Below, piece by piece: positions 22,851 to 35,800 of a stretch of DNA of 64,000 nt; the stretch's first letter is position 1, and each line of letters starts with the position of its first letter. The stretch lies in contig OX243814.1 of assembly GCA_945859605.1 (NCBI GenBank), positions 30,419,673-30,483,672 on the forward strand, written 5' to 3'. Made by a program: the position numbers and the translations under genes. The stretch is from Lumbricus rubellus. Lineage: Eukaryota > Annelida > Clitellata > Crassiclitellata > Lumbricidae. The notes beneath the pieces were generated by a model that did not search any database, had not been told where the DNA came from, and was given only the letters and a program-made list of their open reading frames with translations.

Positions 22851-22950
22851 TTGTATGGTGCACCTGAATAGCCTTGCATCCGGACTCCGGAGGGTTGCAG
22901 GCTCAAATCCACCTCAAGTCGCTTCGTAGGAATATTGGGCAAGTATTAGC
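22851..22950 (+). mobile_element. SINE 5' fragment, diverged
   Basis: TAGCCTTGCATCCGGACTCC, GGAGGGTTGCAGGCTCAAAT, CCACCTCAAGTCGCTTCGTA and TTGGGCAAG match the tRNA-related head and start of body of the SINEs at 18,355 and 24,839. The tail is missing. Confidence 0.6.
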
Positions 22951-23530
22951 CTTTGGGTTGATTAAATATTGTGTCTAACATAGGCGCATGATAGGCTATT
23001 CATTGGCTCGCTTAGCTACATCGGTAAGACATGTAACAACAATATGATAGGCTATTAGCCTAGTTGAATAATCAACCGAGAGGTTGACGGTTGAAAACCT
23101 CTCCATGGCAGAAGTTTGCTTCGTGACTAATGCTCCATCTGTATTCCGTATAGTGAACTCGGCAATTGTAATGACTCATATTATTATAATGAGTGCATCG
23201 ACCGTACACTATCCGCTGTGCAGTGATAAGATAACGAAGGAGAGGATTGGCCACACATGCGTCATCATAACTTTTGTTGAGGCTAAGGAAATTAGTATGC
23301 TAACGCTGACTGTCTCTAAGGCTGTTATAGTTAAGACCCTGCTTTTCTTCTTCGTTTCTAGTAGGGGTTTGCTTGTTGGTTCCTGCAGTGCGGTACAGTG
23401 AGGGCGACGATGCCAGGAACGGTGAAGATGGGGGGGGGGGTACTGGGGAAGACCCCTTGTCAGTCCGGTAGTAATTCTTTGGGTAAACGTCCAGGTCAGG
23501 CGACCTGGTGCAAACGCAGCCTGCTACAGC

Positions 23531-23789
23531 CAGTGGCGGCGTTAGGGGTCTAAGGGACTAAGCCCCTAAATGGCGCTCAGCCCCCACCCCCAAGAAAATG
23601 CGGAAAATGTCTACAACCATGGGTACATGGCGTATACTGACCAGAGAAAGAGCAAAATCGGGAAAATAAAGTCCAAAACCATTGGACGACTAAAAAAGGT
23701 TATCAGATTTTTGGAGCGACTAAAAAACGGAAAATTTATTAACCAACTTCAGCCCCCCACCCCATACTTAAATCCTGGCGCCGCCACTG
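23531..23789. mobile_element. MITE-like element with CAGTGGCGGCG ends
   Basis: Starts CAGTGGCGGCGTTAGG and ends CCTGGCGCCGCCACTG (inverse). Internal GCTCAGCCCCC..AAAATGTCTACAAC text matches a left-end fragment at 62,453-62,545, so it is a repeat family. CAGTG-type ends suggest hAT affinity, but I see no clear 8-bp duplication. A 60-odd codon frame inside is not supported. Confidence 0.65.
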
Positions 23790-23999
23790 GTTGCCCTCCG
23801 CTTGCCTTACGCTGGTCGAGTGGTTGATGAGTATTAACGCAAACTGAAAGGTTACTCAGTGCCATGCTGTGCAGGATTCATTCTTCTTTATATACGCATA
23901 TAGACACGATGATGATTCTTCGACAAACTCTAGACAATGCGAAGTAACCATTGAGGTGTCTACAATATAGACAACTACCTTCACCTTGATATAAATATA

Positions 24000-24079
24000 T
24001 GTATATATATATATCCCTCATATATATACCAGATTATATTATATACCGGTGTATACATATATATATAGATATATATGAG

Positions 24080-24125
<46 letters not shown>
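24000..24125. repeat. TA repeat containing inverted ATATCCCTC words
   Basis: (TA)n with inverted copies of TATATATCCCTCATATATA and TATATGAGAGGGATATATA that could form a hairpin of about 60 bp. A third copy, GGATATCCCTCTC, closes the tract at 24,125-24,137. Confidence 0.75.
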
Positions 24126-24838
24126 GATATCCCTCTCGTCAGAGACATAGACGTAAACAAACAGAGCCTCTAGTATGAATGACTGGACGCAGTGAAAATC
24201 ATCTCAAAGAAAGTTTTTCTCCATCTAGTTGTACAGTACCTCCTCCTTTGTATGTACAGCAAGTATAGCCTACGCAAGTACACATGCATCTGAATATATC
24301 ATTGTGGATCGGTTTACATACATGTACACTGTACAGTCACTCTACTCGCGGCCCTATGTTTAGCCGCCTGAGGCTCACGTAACGCTCTGTGCAAGATGCA
24401 CACTGCAGACGCCATAATAGACCCTACATGTATGCAGCCCGTGCCAGAGTTTGCATGCGCTGTAGACACTGTATATTGGCAGACAGAAGTAACATTGTTT
24501 AGGCCGCCGATAAAGTGCTGGTCCTATAATTATACAACATCGACGCACGCATGTTCAATGCGTAGTTCAGCTTCATGCGTGTAAGTGCGTGTAAAGTTAC
24601 GTGTAAGACGAAGATAATTATGTAAACAGTAAGTCGTAACTTATCTTTTAAGTTTGTTGTGAAACGGAACTCTGAAGGCGTTTGTATGTAAACATGGGCG
24701 ACTAGCACGTGACGTTCATAAAAGACTTGTTGACAGACATATTATGGATGACTCTATACTGTGAGGTCGGTTTTGACATCCGGTTGTGTGTCTGTCTGCT
24801 CGTATATTTATTTTCTGATGTTTGATTTCTCCATTTCT

Positions 24839-25040
24839 GTAGCGCCCCCTCAAGTGCTCTACTCATAGGCGCTCCTGACTACAGCGCTGACGCTGCATCG
24901 GAGTTTCACGCCGAAGCGCATGATTAATTGCGAGTGAAGGACTTGCTGAAGGTCCCTACGCGGCGGCTTGAGGTGGATTCGAGCCTGCAACCCTCCGGAT
25001 GCAAGGCAACGAACATACCCACTACACCACCGCGCCCTTT
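24839..25040 (-). mobile_element. tRNA-derived SINE, antisense copy
   Basis: On the minus strand: GGCGCGGTGGTGTAGTGGGT, a B box with one change (GGCTCGAATCC), CTTCAGCAAGTCCTTCACTC, GGCGTGAAACTCCGATGCAG, AGGAGCGCCTATGAGTAG and GGGGGCGCTA. It is abutted directly by a LINE fragment in the opposite orientation. Confidence 0.82.
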
Positions 25041-25470
25041 CTTATACAAAGGAAATGACTCTCTCGATGAGGCTGTACTTCACTGGCTCCCTATTCGCCA
25101 GCGTATTGAGTTCAGGATGTCTGCATTGGTATGGCGATGTTGTCAGGGCCTCGCCCCAATTTACCTCCGAGAGCTATGCAGCCTTACATTCGGTATCCAA
25201 GGACGTCGTCAGCTACGCTCTGCTGTTAAGGGAGTCCTCTTGGTTCCTTTTGCTCGTACTGCTACCATGAAGAATCGAGCCTTTTCTGTGGTTGGTCCGG
25301 CGGTCTGGAATAGCCTTCCTTTTGAGCTGCGCCTACACCCTGGGACTCTATCAGGATCGTTCCTTACTAAACTTAAAACTGTTCTTTTGGGGCGCGCTGG
25401 AGTCGGGAGCGCCTCTGAGTAGTTTTTTACTTGAAGGAGCGCTATATTAGTGTCCGAATGAATGAATGAA
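25041..25470 (+). mobile_element. LINE 3' end fragment, best copy in the window
   Basis: One open frame encodes the typical C-terminal tail of a LINE ORF2: LHWLPIRQRIEFRM, IYLRELC, GRRQLRSAVKG, FSVVGPAVWNSLPFELRL, LTKLKTVLLGRA, ending in a stop after GSASE. The region after the reverse transcriptase domain is diagnostic of CR1/L2-like non-LTR elements in many animals. The 3' end (GGGAGCGCCTCTGAGTAG, TTGAAGGAGCGCTATATTAG) is shared with the SINEs here and ends in (GAAT)n. The element is truncated at its 5' end and lacks the RT core. Confidence 0.85.
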
Positions 25471-25617
25471 TCTAAAATGCATACTGCGTGTGAATTGGTT
25501 TAATGGTAATTAATTAAGACTGAGAACTGTAGCCGGCGGTGCTAAGCTGCGTTTAAGTTAATTTTAAAGGCGTTGCCCGTGTAATGCAAGCTGCTAAAAA
25601 TTGTCTGCCGGATGATC

Positions 25618-26290
25618 AAATAGAGAGACAGAGACAGACAGACAGACAGGCAGACAGACAGACAGACAGGCAGACAGACAGACAGACAGACAGACAGAGA
25701 TGAAAGCTGATCACATGATGTGAACCCTCATAGAATAGATTCTTTGTGACTGGAGTTCTTTGTTTTCGCAAGCCAGTCTGACAATTTTGTATTCGGTTGT
25801 ATTTGATTACTGGGTTTCAGAGAGAGACAGAGAGAGAGACAGAGATAGACAGACATACATGTACGGACGACAGCAAGTACACAGAGACACATGGACGCAT
25901 ATATGCAACAGGCTGTGAAGAATAAGGTCTTGTTCACTGGCTGCTCTGTTACTGTGGTAGCTGGTCTTCTATTTCTTGACTGACTCACTGGCTGGCTTGC
26001 TTATCAATTACTGACTGGCTGACTGACTCACTGGCTGACTGACTGACTCACTGGCTGGCTAACTGGCTGGATAGCTGATTGATTGATCGAATGACTGACT
26101 GCATGGCTGACTCATTGATTGGCTGGCTGACTGACTGATTGACTGACTGGCTGGCTGGCAGGCCGACTGGCTGATTGACTAACGGACCGAGCGACTGGCT
26201 GGTTGATTGGCTGACTGACAGGCTGTATGTATATTGTATATGTATTGTATATTGACTGACAGGCCGACTGACTGACTGACTGAAAGCTTG
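25618..26290. repeat. CAGA then GACTGGCT-type simple repeats
   Basis: (CAGA)n at 25,618-25,698 and 25,820-25,855 is followed by an imperfect (GACTGACTGGCTGGCT)n tract at about 25,975-26,290. No coding support. Confidence 0.85.
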
Positions 26291-27790
26291 CGCAGCGATT
26301 GATAGAGATCTACATTATCTATGGCAGAATCTGTAGACTAATACAATAATTATGTCAGATGTGGATCTATTCTATAGGCCTGCAATTAACAGTTATATAA
26401 TATACATAGATAATTTATAACTCAATGTAAACGAAGATAATTTTTTTAAATATGCATAACATAATTATGCCATAATAGACTATGTATATAAATATGACAT
26501 GCATTATAAAAATATACAAATATTATACATTTTGTGCATATAGCTGTAGGCTATCGGTTTTGAAAGAACTGCTAAAGCATGATGCCAAGACAGTGTGTCC
26601 TGCAGCAGCTGCTTTGAATTTGAAAAGTCTGAGACGGACTTTCACCAATATCGAGCGACTGTCTTAATACGTGGGATGACATACAGGCGCCTTTGATACT
26701 GTATCTAATTATCATGCGAACCTTGGTTTGGAAACACAGCGCAATGCGATTTAGGCAGATACACCCAAACCAGTATAATAGTAGCTCTGTATATTTAACA
26801 GCCAATGTCGCGACCATTAGCTCTTTACCGATCAAAGTGTAGTAAATGGTATAGGCCTATGTATATAGGCCATATATGTGAAATCCTATGCCTTCTGCTT
26901 GTAAAGGGTTAAAGAGCCAGGATACCCACTCTGCTATCCGGATATTGAACAACACTTTATGAAAGGCACACTGGCCCATTATAATTATATAGCTTTGGCT
27001 CTGTCTTTCAAATTGCATCCTGTGCATGTTTATAGTTGGGCTACAGTAGGTAGGCCTATAAAGAACTGTCCTGCATTTGAGGGTTGTGACTAGCCTGCAT
27101 ATAGGGCTACACTGTGTTTAGGCCTAATTATGCCTATTATGGCTCATTATAATTCAAGTGTATACAGCATACAGACACAGCCTGCATAAGAAGGCTCGGA
27201 AAAACCAATGCATATTTACTGTAGATACTTCTGCACTGACTTCAGCATGCCTCTATCTGATTGATAACGTTTATTGCAAGGCTCCATGACAAAACTGATA
27301 GCCTCTACCGCTCTATCTTCTCCAGTAACTGTTGTTCTACTTCTACGCATCTCTATCCTCAGGTGTGTAATGATTGTGTAGCCTACGTCAATGACGAGGC
27401 TTGAGCAAGATTTCAGCACTTTTTCTCTCTGTTTCAGATCATGTTGAAGGCAATTTTCATTTGATCCACTACTCGCGTCCTGTTACTAGTAGCCGTTCAT
27501 TGACAGAGCATAAAACAAAAAATTACAGCAATCAGTACAAACTCAACAACTTTCAAATGATTTATACACAAGACAAAAAATCAATCCAAAAGAGATATTT
27601 CTGTTCACCTAATGAGACTTGATTAGCCATTAGGCCTAATATAGCTTCTGGATAACATTCAGCAATATTTACAATTTTACAGCAACTGTGCAAATACGAA
27701 ATCTGCAGCATGAAACGAGCACAGCATTACTGAAAACGAAACTATAAGACATGATCAATGGTTTGGATGGCCTCCCTGTTACACATGTAC
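26291..27790. other. No gene recognised (1.5 kb)
   Basis: AT-rich sequence with many TAGGCCTA words (near 26,374, 26,851, 27,052, 27,120, 27,631). Short frames lack motifs and splice context. Confidence 0.4.
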
Positions 27791-27799
27791 TAGACTACT

Positions 27800-27925
27800 A
27801 ACTGCCCAGAGACCACTCCACTCCGTTCCTTAAGAATCTAAAAACTTCCCTATTTGGCCGTAGTTGGACAGGGAGCGCTAGAAAATAGTCAACCTTCAAT
27901 CAATCAATCAATCATTTTTATTGAA
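27800..27925 (+). mobile_element. LINE 3' end fragment
   Basis: Encodes DHSTPFLKNLKTSLFGRSWTG followed by a stop, matching the LKTVLLGRAGVG end of the LINE at 25,041. A (CAAT)n tail with TTTTTATTGAAGAGGCGATA follows. Short, dead copy. Confidence 0.65.
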
Positions 27926-29224
27926 GAGGCGATATATATATATAGGCCTAATATGATTATATTCTAAAATAAAATAAATAAATACCAGTAAGTCAACGTG
28001 AGCAATTAAGTTAGTGTTCAGTAATGCTGCCAGATGCCTCGGAGGGGGTCTTGGTGAGTTAGCCCAGCAGTTCAGTTATTGTCAAATGTTTGCTACGTGA
28101 CCATCCGTAGGTGTAGCCTAGTGGTATATCTGCTGTCTGTGTGGTATTTTTTTATAAGCGCCATTAAGAATAGGCCTATAGGCCCTATACGCCGCTTTTT
28201 ACTGCCAGGCGAAGTCTACCAACCTACGCCCCTCTGTATTACCTCACTGTGTTATAGGACTGTGACTCCAAATGTAGAATCTTATGCATATTCATCAGTG
28301 CCTCATTGCATAATTAATTAGTGCAGCCCGGTGCAGCTTACAGAAGCGGAAATTGTGCCAATAAATGCTGCTCAACGATGCTGAAGATTATACGGAAGGG
28401 AAATTCATGTTATTGCAAACAAATTTTGTATGCTTGTCTGCACAATAAGACATGTATGCATAAATTGCATATGCGTGTATGTATAATCACGTACAATGTC
28501 GTACATGTAGGCTACGCAGGCTACACACACGCACAGGAACACGCACGCACACACACGCACACACACACGCACACAACATATATATAATTATATATTATAT
28601 AATGTATAATTCCTGCATGTGTGCCTGTGTGTGTATGTGGGCTGCATCTTGTATGTATCTATAGCTATTTAATACATGCGTCAAGGCTCTTATTCAAGCG
28701 CATTTTGTATAATATATTTTGCTGCAACAAACTGCACAATAGATGTTTTGTAGGCCCCTACTATCATATTTCTTATCTGTCTGTCGGCAATAAAAAAAAC
28801 TGTTGGCGCGTTATCCAGAAACAATCTTCATTCTGTGTATTCGCACTCTGCTTATCATGATAGCCTAACTTGATCTAGCCTAATAATACTTATCAGACAT
28901 ATTACAGATTTACAGACAAACACTGCATTTGATGTGAAAAGTCTTCCTGCACATATTCAAACGATCAGAATTTTGTTCGTGTTTAAAAAGTTAAGAGCTC
29001 TGAGCTTTTGCGTTGACAGTCGGCATACATGACATGTAGTGTTTGGCCTATAAAGTATCCTAAAAATAGCTTAACGCTGATAAAGCTATAGATCTTAAAT
29101 TTGTTGTTGTAATTTTAAATTCCCATACCAAAGTTTACATTGGTAAGTTTGCATTCACGAATATATAGGCCGCTTCATGTCTATCCAAAGTATCTATCCA
29201 TCTATAATAGTATCCGTCGGTCTG
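27926..29224. other. No gene recognised; contains AC/AT repeats
   Basis: (AC)n at about 28,524-28,575 and (TA) words to 28,605. No exon is supported. This is the region upstream of the giant gene, so promoter elements may exist, but none is recognisable by eye. Confidence 0.4.
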
Positions 29225-29650
29225 TCCGTCCATCCGTCTACTCTTACATCCATCCATCCAAACACCACTCATCCATCCATCCATACATCCATACATCCAT
29301 TGCAACCACCCATCCATGCATCCATCCATGCATCCATGCATCCATCCATCCATGCATCCATCCACGCATCCATCCATCCATCCATACATCCATACATCCA
29401 TACATCCATTGCAACCACCCATCCATGCATCCATCCATGCATCCATCCATGCATGCATCCATCCATCCACCCATTCATCAATCCATTCATCCATCCATCC
29501 ATCCATCCATGCGTCCGTCCGTCCATATATGTATGCATACATGTATACATGTATGCATGTATGCATGTATGTATGTATGTGTGTATGCATGTATGCATGT
29601 ATGCATGTATGTATGTATGTATGTGTGTATGCATGTATGCATGTATGTGG
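29225..29650. repeat. CATC and ATGT microsatellites upstream of the giant gene
   Basis: (CATC)n with higher-order blocks (CATACATCCATTGCAACCAC occurs twice) at 29,240-29,520, then (ATGT)n at 29,525-29,648. It ends about 120 bp before the proposed start codon. Long open frames in all six frames are artefacts. Confidence 0.92.
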
Positions 29651-29767
29651 ACACAAAATTTATTGTGTTTAATTAACCAACAAAATCGTTGAGTCATGTC
29701 TTTGTTTGACTTGTGCAGAGTTTGCTGACCGCTGTTAATTGAATATATCAGCAGCAGCAGTGAAATA

Positions 29768-29801
29768 ATGGCCACAACGTCAGCATCAACAGGTGCTACA
29801 G
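29768..29801 (+). CDS. Exon 1 (start codon; 11 residues)
   Basis: ATG in the context AATAATGGCC starts [11 protein letters not shown]. The exon ends in ACAG|GTAACA with one base of the next codon. That phase exactly matches the giant exon's acceptor (TTTTTGTAG|TC at 31,370/31,371), giving a Val at the joint. Bases upstream may be 5' UTR or hold another acceptor (TTGTGCAG near 29,719). The assignment is inferred, because an 11-residue exon cannot be recognised by homology. If wrong, the first in-frame ATG in exon 2 is at 31,508. Confidence 0.45.
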
Positions 29802-32800
29802 GTAACAATAAATTCTAATCGTCTCGTTATAATGCTCCATTTGCGCTGAGCAGATTGAACGCATTGTTCAGTATTTTGTCAGCCAAAACAAATCCGCCGC
29901 ACAATAATCGTTGCCAGACAATTGAATTGATAACCACCTGGAGTCTGGAGACCTTCCCCGGAAGACAGTAAACGTCCAGTGGAAATATATTAGTTTGAGC
30001 AGCTTTCATCTTTGATCATGCTGAACGAAAAGCTTTCTTTGCGATGAAACAAATGGTCAGGGTGAGAATTGCCGGAGGGGTTTAACCCCCAGTCTTTCTT
30101 AGAGCCCCATAGTAAAATATGTTTTTCACGCCCCAATTCCAAGTGTTTAATGGTCCAACCCCAACCTCATTTATTTTTCAAAATTCTTACACTACAAATG
30201 GCCGAAATAATAGGCCTATTAGGCCTATTTCAAATGTTCAAATGCTGATAATACGTGAGGCGCGACTATCTATAGGCCTACTCAATTAGCCGGTACATGT
30301 GTGGCACTGTGGCTTAACAACAGTTATGGACTCTGATACAAAATCTTATACAATTTCAGGTCGCAAAGTATTTTCATATAAACTTTTGGTCTTTCTCACA
30401 AACATGGGCGTAGGCCTACATGTGACTGTGAGTCTGTGATATAATTACACATGCAATTGCCAATTTTTAATACTGCAAACTGTGTTGTAAGTGCAGAACC
30501 TGATTAGACTATGTGTGATGAAACATAGGCCTATCTGGTAACCCTTCATAAATGTAGATATGACATTTTAACACAATTAACCACGTTTACAATAGAAAGC
30601 TTTGCGATGCGTATCGCATAGGCCTACACCGTAATCTCCAAATTTCTAAATCGCCACTCGAAAGCCAAGCGCAGGGCACCAGCTTATTCCTTAGCGTTGC
30701 GTGGATATTCTGCATCAACGAATTATCTTTGTATTCTGGTGAAACAATAGTTGATTGTTTGATGACAAATAATCACGACAATGAACGTTGAACATGTGAT
30801 CATATGTCGGGGGCTATGGATAGGAATTCATTGCTTGGGTTCTGCATATTTCGGAATGCCCGCCCTTTGTGACTTTTTCTAATTAGGTCTATGATTTATA
30901 TGTTTAAACAATGCTCGCTAACTGAGAACAACGCTCTATTCTTAACATCAGTTAGGTTACCGTAGAGATTGTCTCTGACTGGTTTCGTATTACATGTACA
31001 TGGTGCAATATAAATTTACATGAACAATTGGCATCTTATCTCATACTCATTAGGCCTAATTCCCGAAATTTATAGCACCCATTCAAGGGACCTACTCGAA
31101 GGCGCTCCCGGCCCAACAACAGCTAAAACAGTAAGATTTTTGCAACTTATAAAATATCCTACTGGTGCCGCAAGCTGCTTATTCGCAACCATAACGACCA
31201 AGACTTGTGCCGCGATGTTGACTGCAGTTATTTGCTTCTCAAATATTATATTCTTTTAAAAGCCTCTAAAGCTGAAACAAACGATAAAAGTAACCAGATT
31301 TATAAATTTAAATATTGAATTCTAAATTTTGTTTGAGTAAAAGACACCCACAATGTGTCGATTTTTGTAGTCGAATCGTCCGAAGGCGAGACGGAGATAT
31401 TGCAGTCAACATCCGATGCAAGTCTAACATTGCGCGACTCACACGAACATTTCTTGGACTCTGCTGCACTGGCTTCCCGTTCCGATAGAAATCTCCTGTA
31501 CGACGAAATGGCACGACAAGTGACGGACGAGGTCCTACAGAGCAGCATAGCGGCGATGAAACAGTCAATTCAGCATAACGGAGTGGCTGGCAGTGGTGGT
31601 GGTGAGCATGGCTGGTTGGAAGCCAGTGCAGGGACTCTTCATCCGAGGTCATACGTTCAGACGGAGAGAGTGGAGATTCGGAACACGACGACGAGGAGGA
31701 GACAACGTCCCGTCGTTAGTCTGAACCTCGCCGAAACAGTTGGAGAGTACGACGGGCAGGAAAGGGCGTCCGCCGTCTCTCTTGTCCAGCAGACGAGTGC
31801 TGCTCCGTTCCATGTGGAAGTGGAAGAAGAAGCTGTTTCATCCTATTCGACGGAAGTTGGAATGTTTAAAGTGCCAGGCTCCATGAGAAGAGAGCTGGGA
31901 GGGATCTCGTTGGGGAAAGCGGACGATAGCATCCGGAATGAGGATGGACTGGACGAAAGACCAACTGCTGTGGGTAGAGACGAAAACGAAAATATGCTCA
32001 GTGAATATGGTAGAGTGAGACTTCTTGGAAGCGAGACAGACGGACGATTTGATTCCGAATCAACCAACCAGGTTGAAGATGCTTACCGAGAGCTTGCGAA
32101 ACGTGTGGCCGACGAAGTACTTCGAAGCAGCGTGAAGTCACTTGAGCAGCCGCCGATCTCGTACAGCGGAATTTCAGACGAGAGTAGCATTGACTGGCTG
32201 GGAGCCAGTGCAGTGAGTCACTTCAGAGTGTACGTTCAGACGGACAGACTCAACTCACGGATCGTAACTCCTCATGCGGTGGATGATCGAAGCCGGGGCA
32301 GCAGGGTAGCCGATAAACGTCCGATTTCCTTTACTCGGAGTCCTAGGATGAAGAAGCGAGTTGTGATTCAGGTCGATCCAGTGGATGTTGTCTACCAGAC
32401 GACGCTAAAGGTGGATCTGGTTGATCGTCTGGCTGAGCGAAAGGTCAAGTCAGAGTCGTTGAAAGTCACTCCAGTGGAAAGTGATGCCGAACAGACCATA
32501 CCTCGAACTTCTGATTCAGAGATTTCTACGACGGGTCATATTACAGTCGATGGAGGGAGTGTCATCACAGGCGGTGAAATCTTACACGACCGCGTGCAGG
32601 ATTCCCAAGCGCAACTGTCAAGAGAGCAAAACGACAATGCATCGCAAGAGACTTTACAGAGCGCTACAGACTTCAGTCAAGCAACGACAACTTGGTATAC
32701 TGACGGTAACATTCAACTCCCCACGTTCTATGATCAACATGACATTGATCGCGTTGCAGCAGTCAAGGACAGCTCTACTGAGCAGGAAGAAGAAAAAGAA

Positions 32801-35800
32801 GATTCCTCAGATAACTTTAAGTCATCCACCGAGATATTTTCAAAGACTTCACCCGATGATTTCTCCACCAGAGAAATCTCTCAGCTTTCAACTTCGTCTA
32901 TTCAAGAATCGGACGCGTGCGGTGTGCTGGACGATGACGACGACGACGAAGAGGATGATGATGGTATTGAAAGACCAGGGAGAGCTGTACGGTTATTATC
33001 AATAAAGATGACTGAAGAATTCCCCACCAGAGAAACTTCTCAGCATTCGGATTCCTTTATTCAAGAATCAGACGGGTGTGGTGTGTTGGATGACGAAGAG
33101 GAAGATAACGGTACTGAAAGATCAGATAGATCTGTACGGCTGTTGTCACTAAAAATGAATTTACCTGAAAGGGAAACTCCAAATTTAGATTTTCGTGAAG
33201 ATCATTTTGCAGATGCCGAGCTTCCTGCATATCTCACGCAAACAGAAACTCACGAAGATGCAGGTTCATTGGAAGGATCACGAACGCAAGCAATAGACTC
33301 GTCTGAAGAATTCAAACCAACCACTTCCAGAGATGCTGAGATTTTGAGAGACTCTGAGCAACGCTCAACGGAGTCACAGCAAACTGAAACGATGACAAAA
33401 TTGTCGCTTGTTCCAGTATTTGACAGCAGTGATTTTGAGGAGCTATCAAGACAACAGGATACTGAAACTCATGTTCAGTATCCAGCGCATCATGCAGCTG
33501 CGCAGCAACAAATCATCGCTGGACACGAAATTCCAGGGGATGATTCCAAACAGGAAGCTTCGGGAGATTCCGGAAACGAAGACGAAGATGACGACGACGA
33601 CGTTTACAACGCTCACCACAGAGAAGTCAGACTCGTCTCGTTGAAGGTAACATCTATGGACGATGATGAAGATCAACTTATTAATCTACCAAGTCGTCGA
33701 GGAGATCCACTTAATGAATTCGATGTTGAAGAAGCAGGGGCATCAAAGAAGAAAGGGAAACCCGCAGACGACCTTTCCTATTCGCTTGGCGCGGGAGATG
33801 GGCAATCTCCAGAGGAAGGCAGGGAGGATATGGAAGGGTTTTGGTCGGAATCTGATGAAGAGGATGGGTACAATGAGGAATCTGAAGAACTGGTGGTGAC
33901 AAGGAAAGAAGGCAGCAGCAGCGAGGCTGTCGTAACAACCCCGGAAAGAAAGGTCCAAACAGTCGTCGTGGATATCCGGAACAATCGCAGGGAAGACGGA
34001 ACTGTCGGAACGACTGAACTAGCCGAGGAATTTGCTGACGGCGCAGAAGCATTAGTGATCGGAAGCGAACTAACAGACAACTCTGCCACCTTCCCAGAGA
34101 ATGTGGGAGCAGCTGAAATAACGGCTCACAGCGAGGCTAAAATAGTGTTGGAAGCTGAAGGTAAGGTAGATCAGGACACGACGTTTGGTTCTAGAACAGT
34201 TACTAAGGACGATGATAAAACGTTGTTTCAATTGCCTATTATGTTTCAGACAAGTGTTCCAGGTCTACTTGGAAGTGACGACCGGAAGAATGAAGACGCG
34301 GAGAATGATTCTCAAGATGAGAAACGTGAAACTTCAACTTTACAGGAATCGACGGTTGATGAACGTAGTAGCATCCAGTTGCCAGTGTTCTACCCGTCTA
34401 AAGATGCTGAAGCAGGTGAGGTGGAGGAATTGCATGAGTCGTCAGAAGAGGATGAAGATGGTGACAGGAATGAGAGGAAAGTTCGGCTGCTGTCGCTGAA
34501 GATGACTTCACAGGAAGACACGGACAAAGACATCTCAGAATTGAACGAAGATGAGAATGAGGAGGCAGAGGATACGTTCCAGATTTCTGATGAAGATGAC
34601 GAGAACTTGGAAACATCTGGCCGAAGTGTTAGACTGCTTTTCTTGAAGATAACCGGTGATGAGGCTGATGACCAAGAACGCTCCTGGCCAACAGCAGCAG
34701 CTGCTGTCGATGCTAAGGCAAAGGATACATTCCAGGTTTCTGACGACAGTGAGGAGGAAGCTTCAGAAACTCCTGGACGAAATGTTAGACTGATGTCCTT
34801 GAAGATGACCTCGCTTGACAATCAGATCCAACAAGTCTCCATTCCAGCAGACTCCGCAGCTGAGAGGAAAGATGAACCATTCCAGAGTTCCGATGAAGAC
34901 GACGAAATTCCGGAAGCAGCTGGTCGAAGTGTCAGACTATTGTCTTTGAAGATGACATCTTCACTCGATGATGAGGATGAGGGTATCGCTGTTGCAGGAC
35001 CATCTGAAGAAGCCGCTACAGAACGTGCAACATCTGAGCACACCGTAAAGACGGAGATTCCTCTCGAGACTCACCTTGAAGGATCAGAAGCATTTGCAAC
35101 GTTCGATTCAGACACTGGTAGACAGCAGGATATCTTAAGAGATCGTGTACAGGAATCACAGGAGCATCAATTTCAAGACTTGCATAAATCGACATCGCAG
35201 GATATTCCAGACGAGAGCAGACCAGCTTATGGCGACGATTTTGCTCGTCAATCCCATATTGAAAATCGTTTTCAGTTGCCGAAAGATGAAGGTGAACCGG
35301 AGAAAGATCACGAAGACGAAGACGATCTGGCGGAGGTTTCTAAAGGCAGAGTCAGGTTAGTTTCAATGAAGTTGACGTCATTCGAGGACGAAGATAAAAT
35401 TCTGACGACACCAAATTTGTCTGAAGATAACATAGAACAATTTTACGACAAAACAATTAATAAAGAGCAAATTGAGAGACAATCAGAAATAGGTCAATCG
35501 CAAGTTCAAGAGACTGACGCTTTCGAAATCGGTGCACATCCCGAAGAAAGTGATGATCCGAACTATTCCACGGACATTGGAATGCATAAATTTCCTACTG
35601 ATAGGAGGAAAGAATTGGCGGGAATCGTCGGAGGAGAGTTGTCGGCTGGTTCGGATGAGAAGGAAGAAGAAACAGATAAACGAATTGCGAAAGACGAATC
35701 TCAAGAACATAGAGAAGAGTTGTACAAAACTTCAGAAGGTGAAGTCTCAGATAAAAAGTCAGTTGAGACAAATCGTCCAGCAGATGAACATGGCAGTTTC

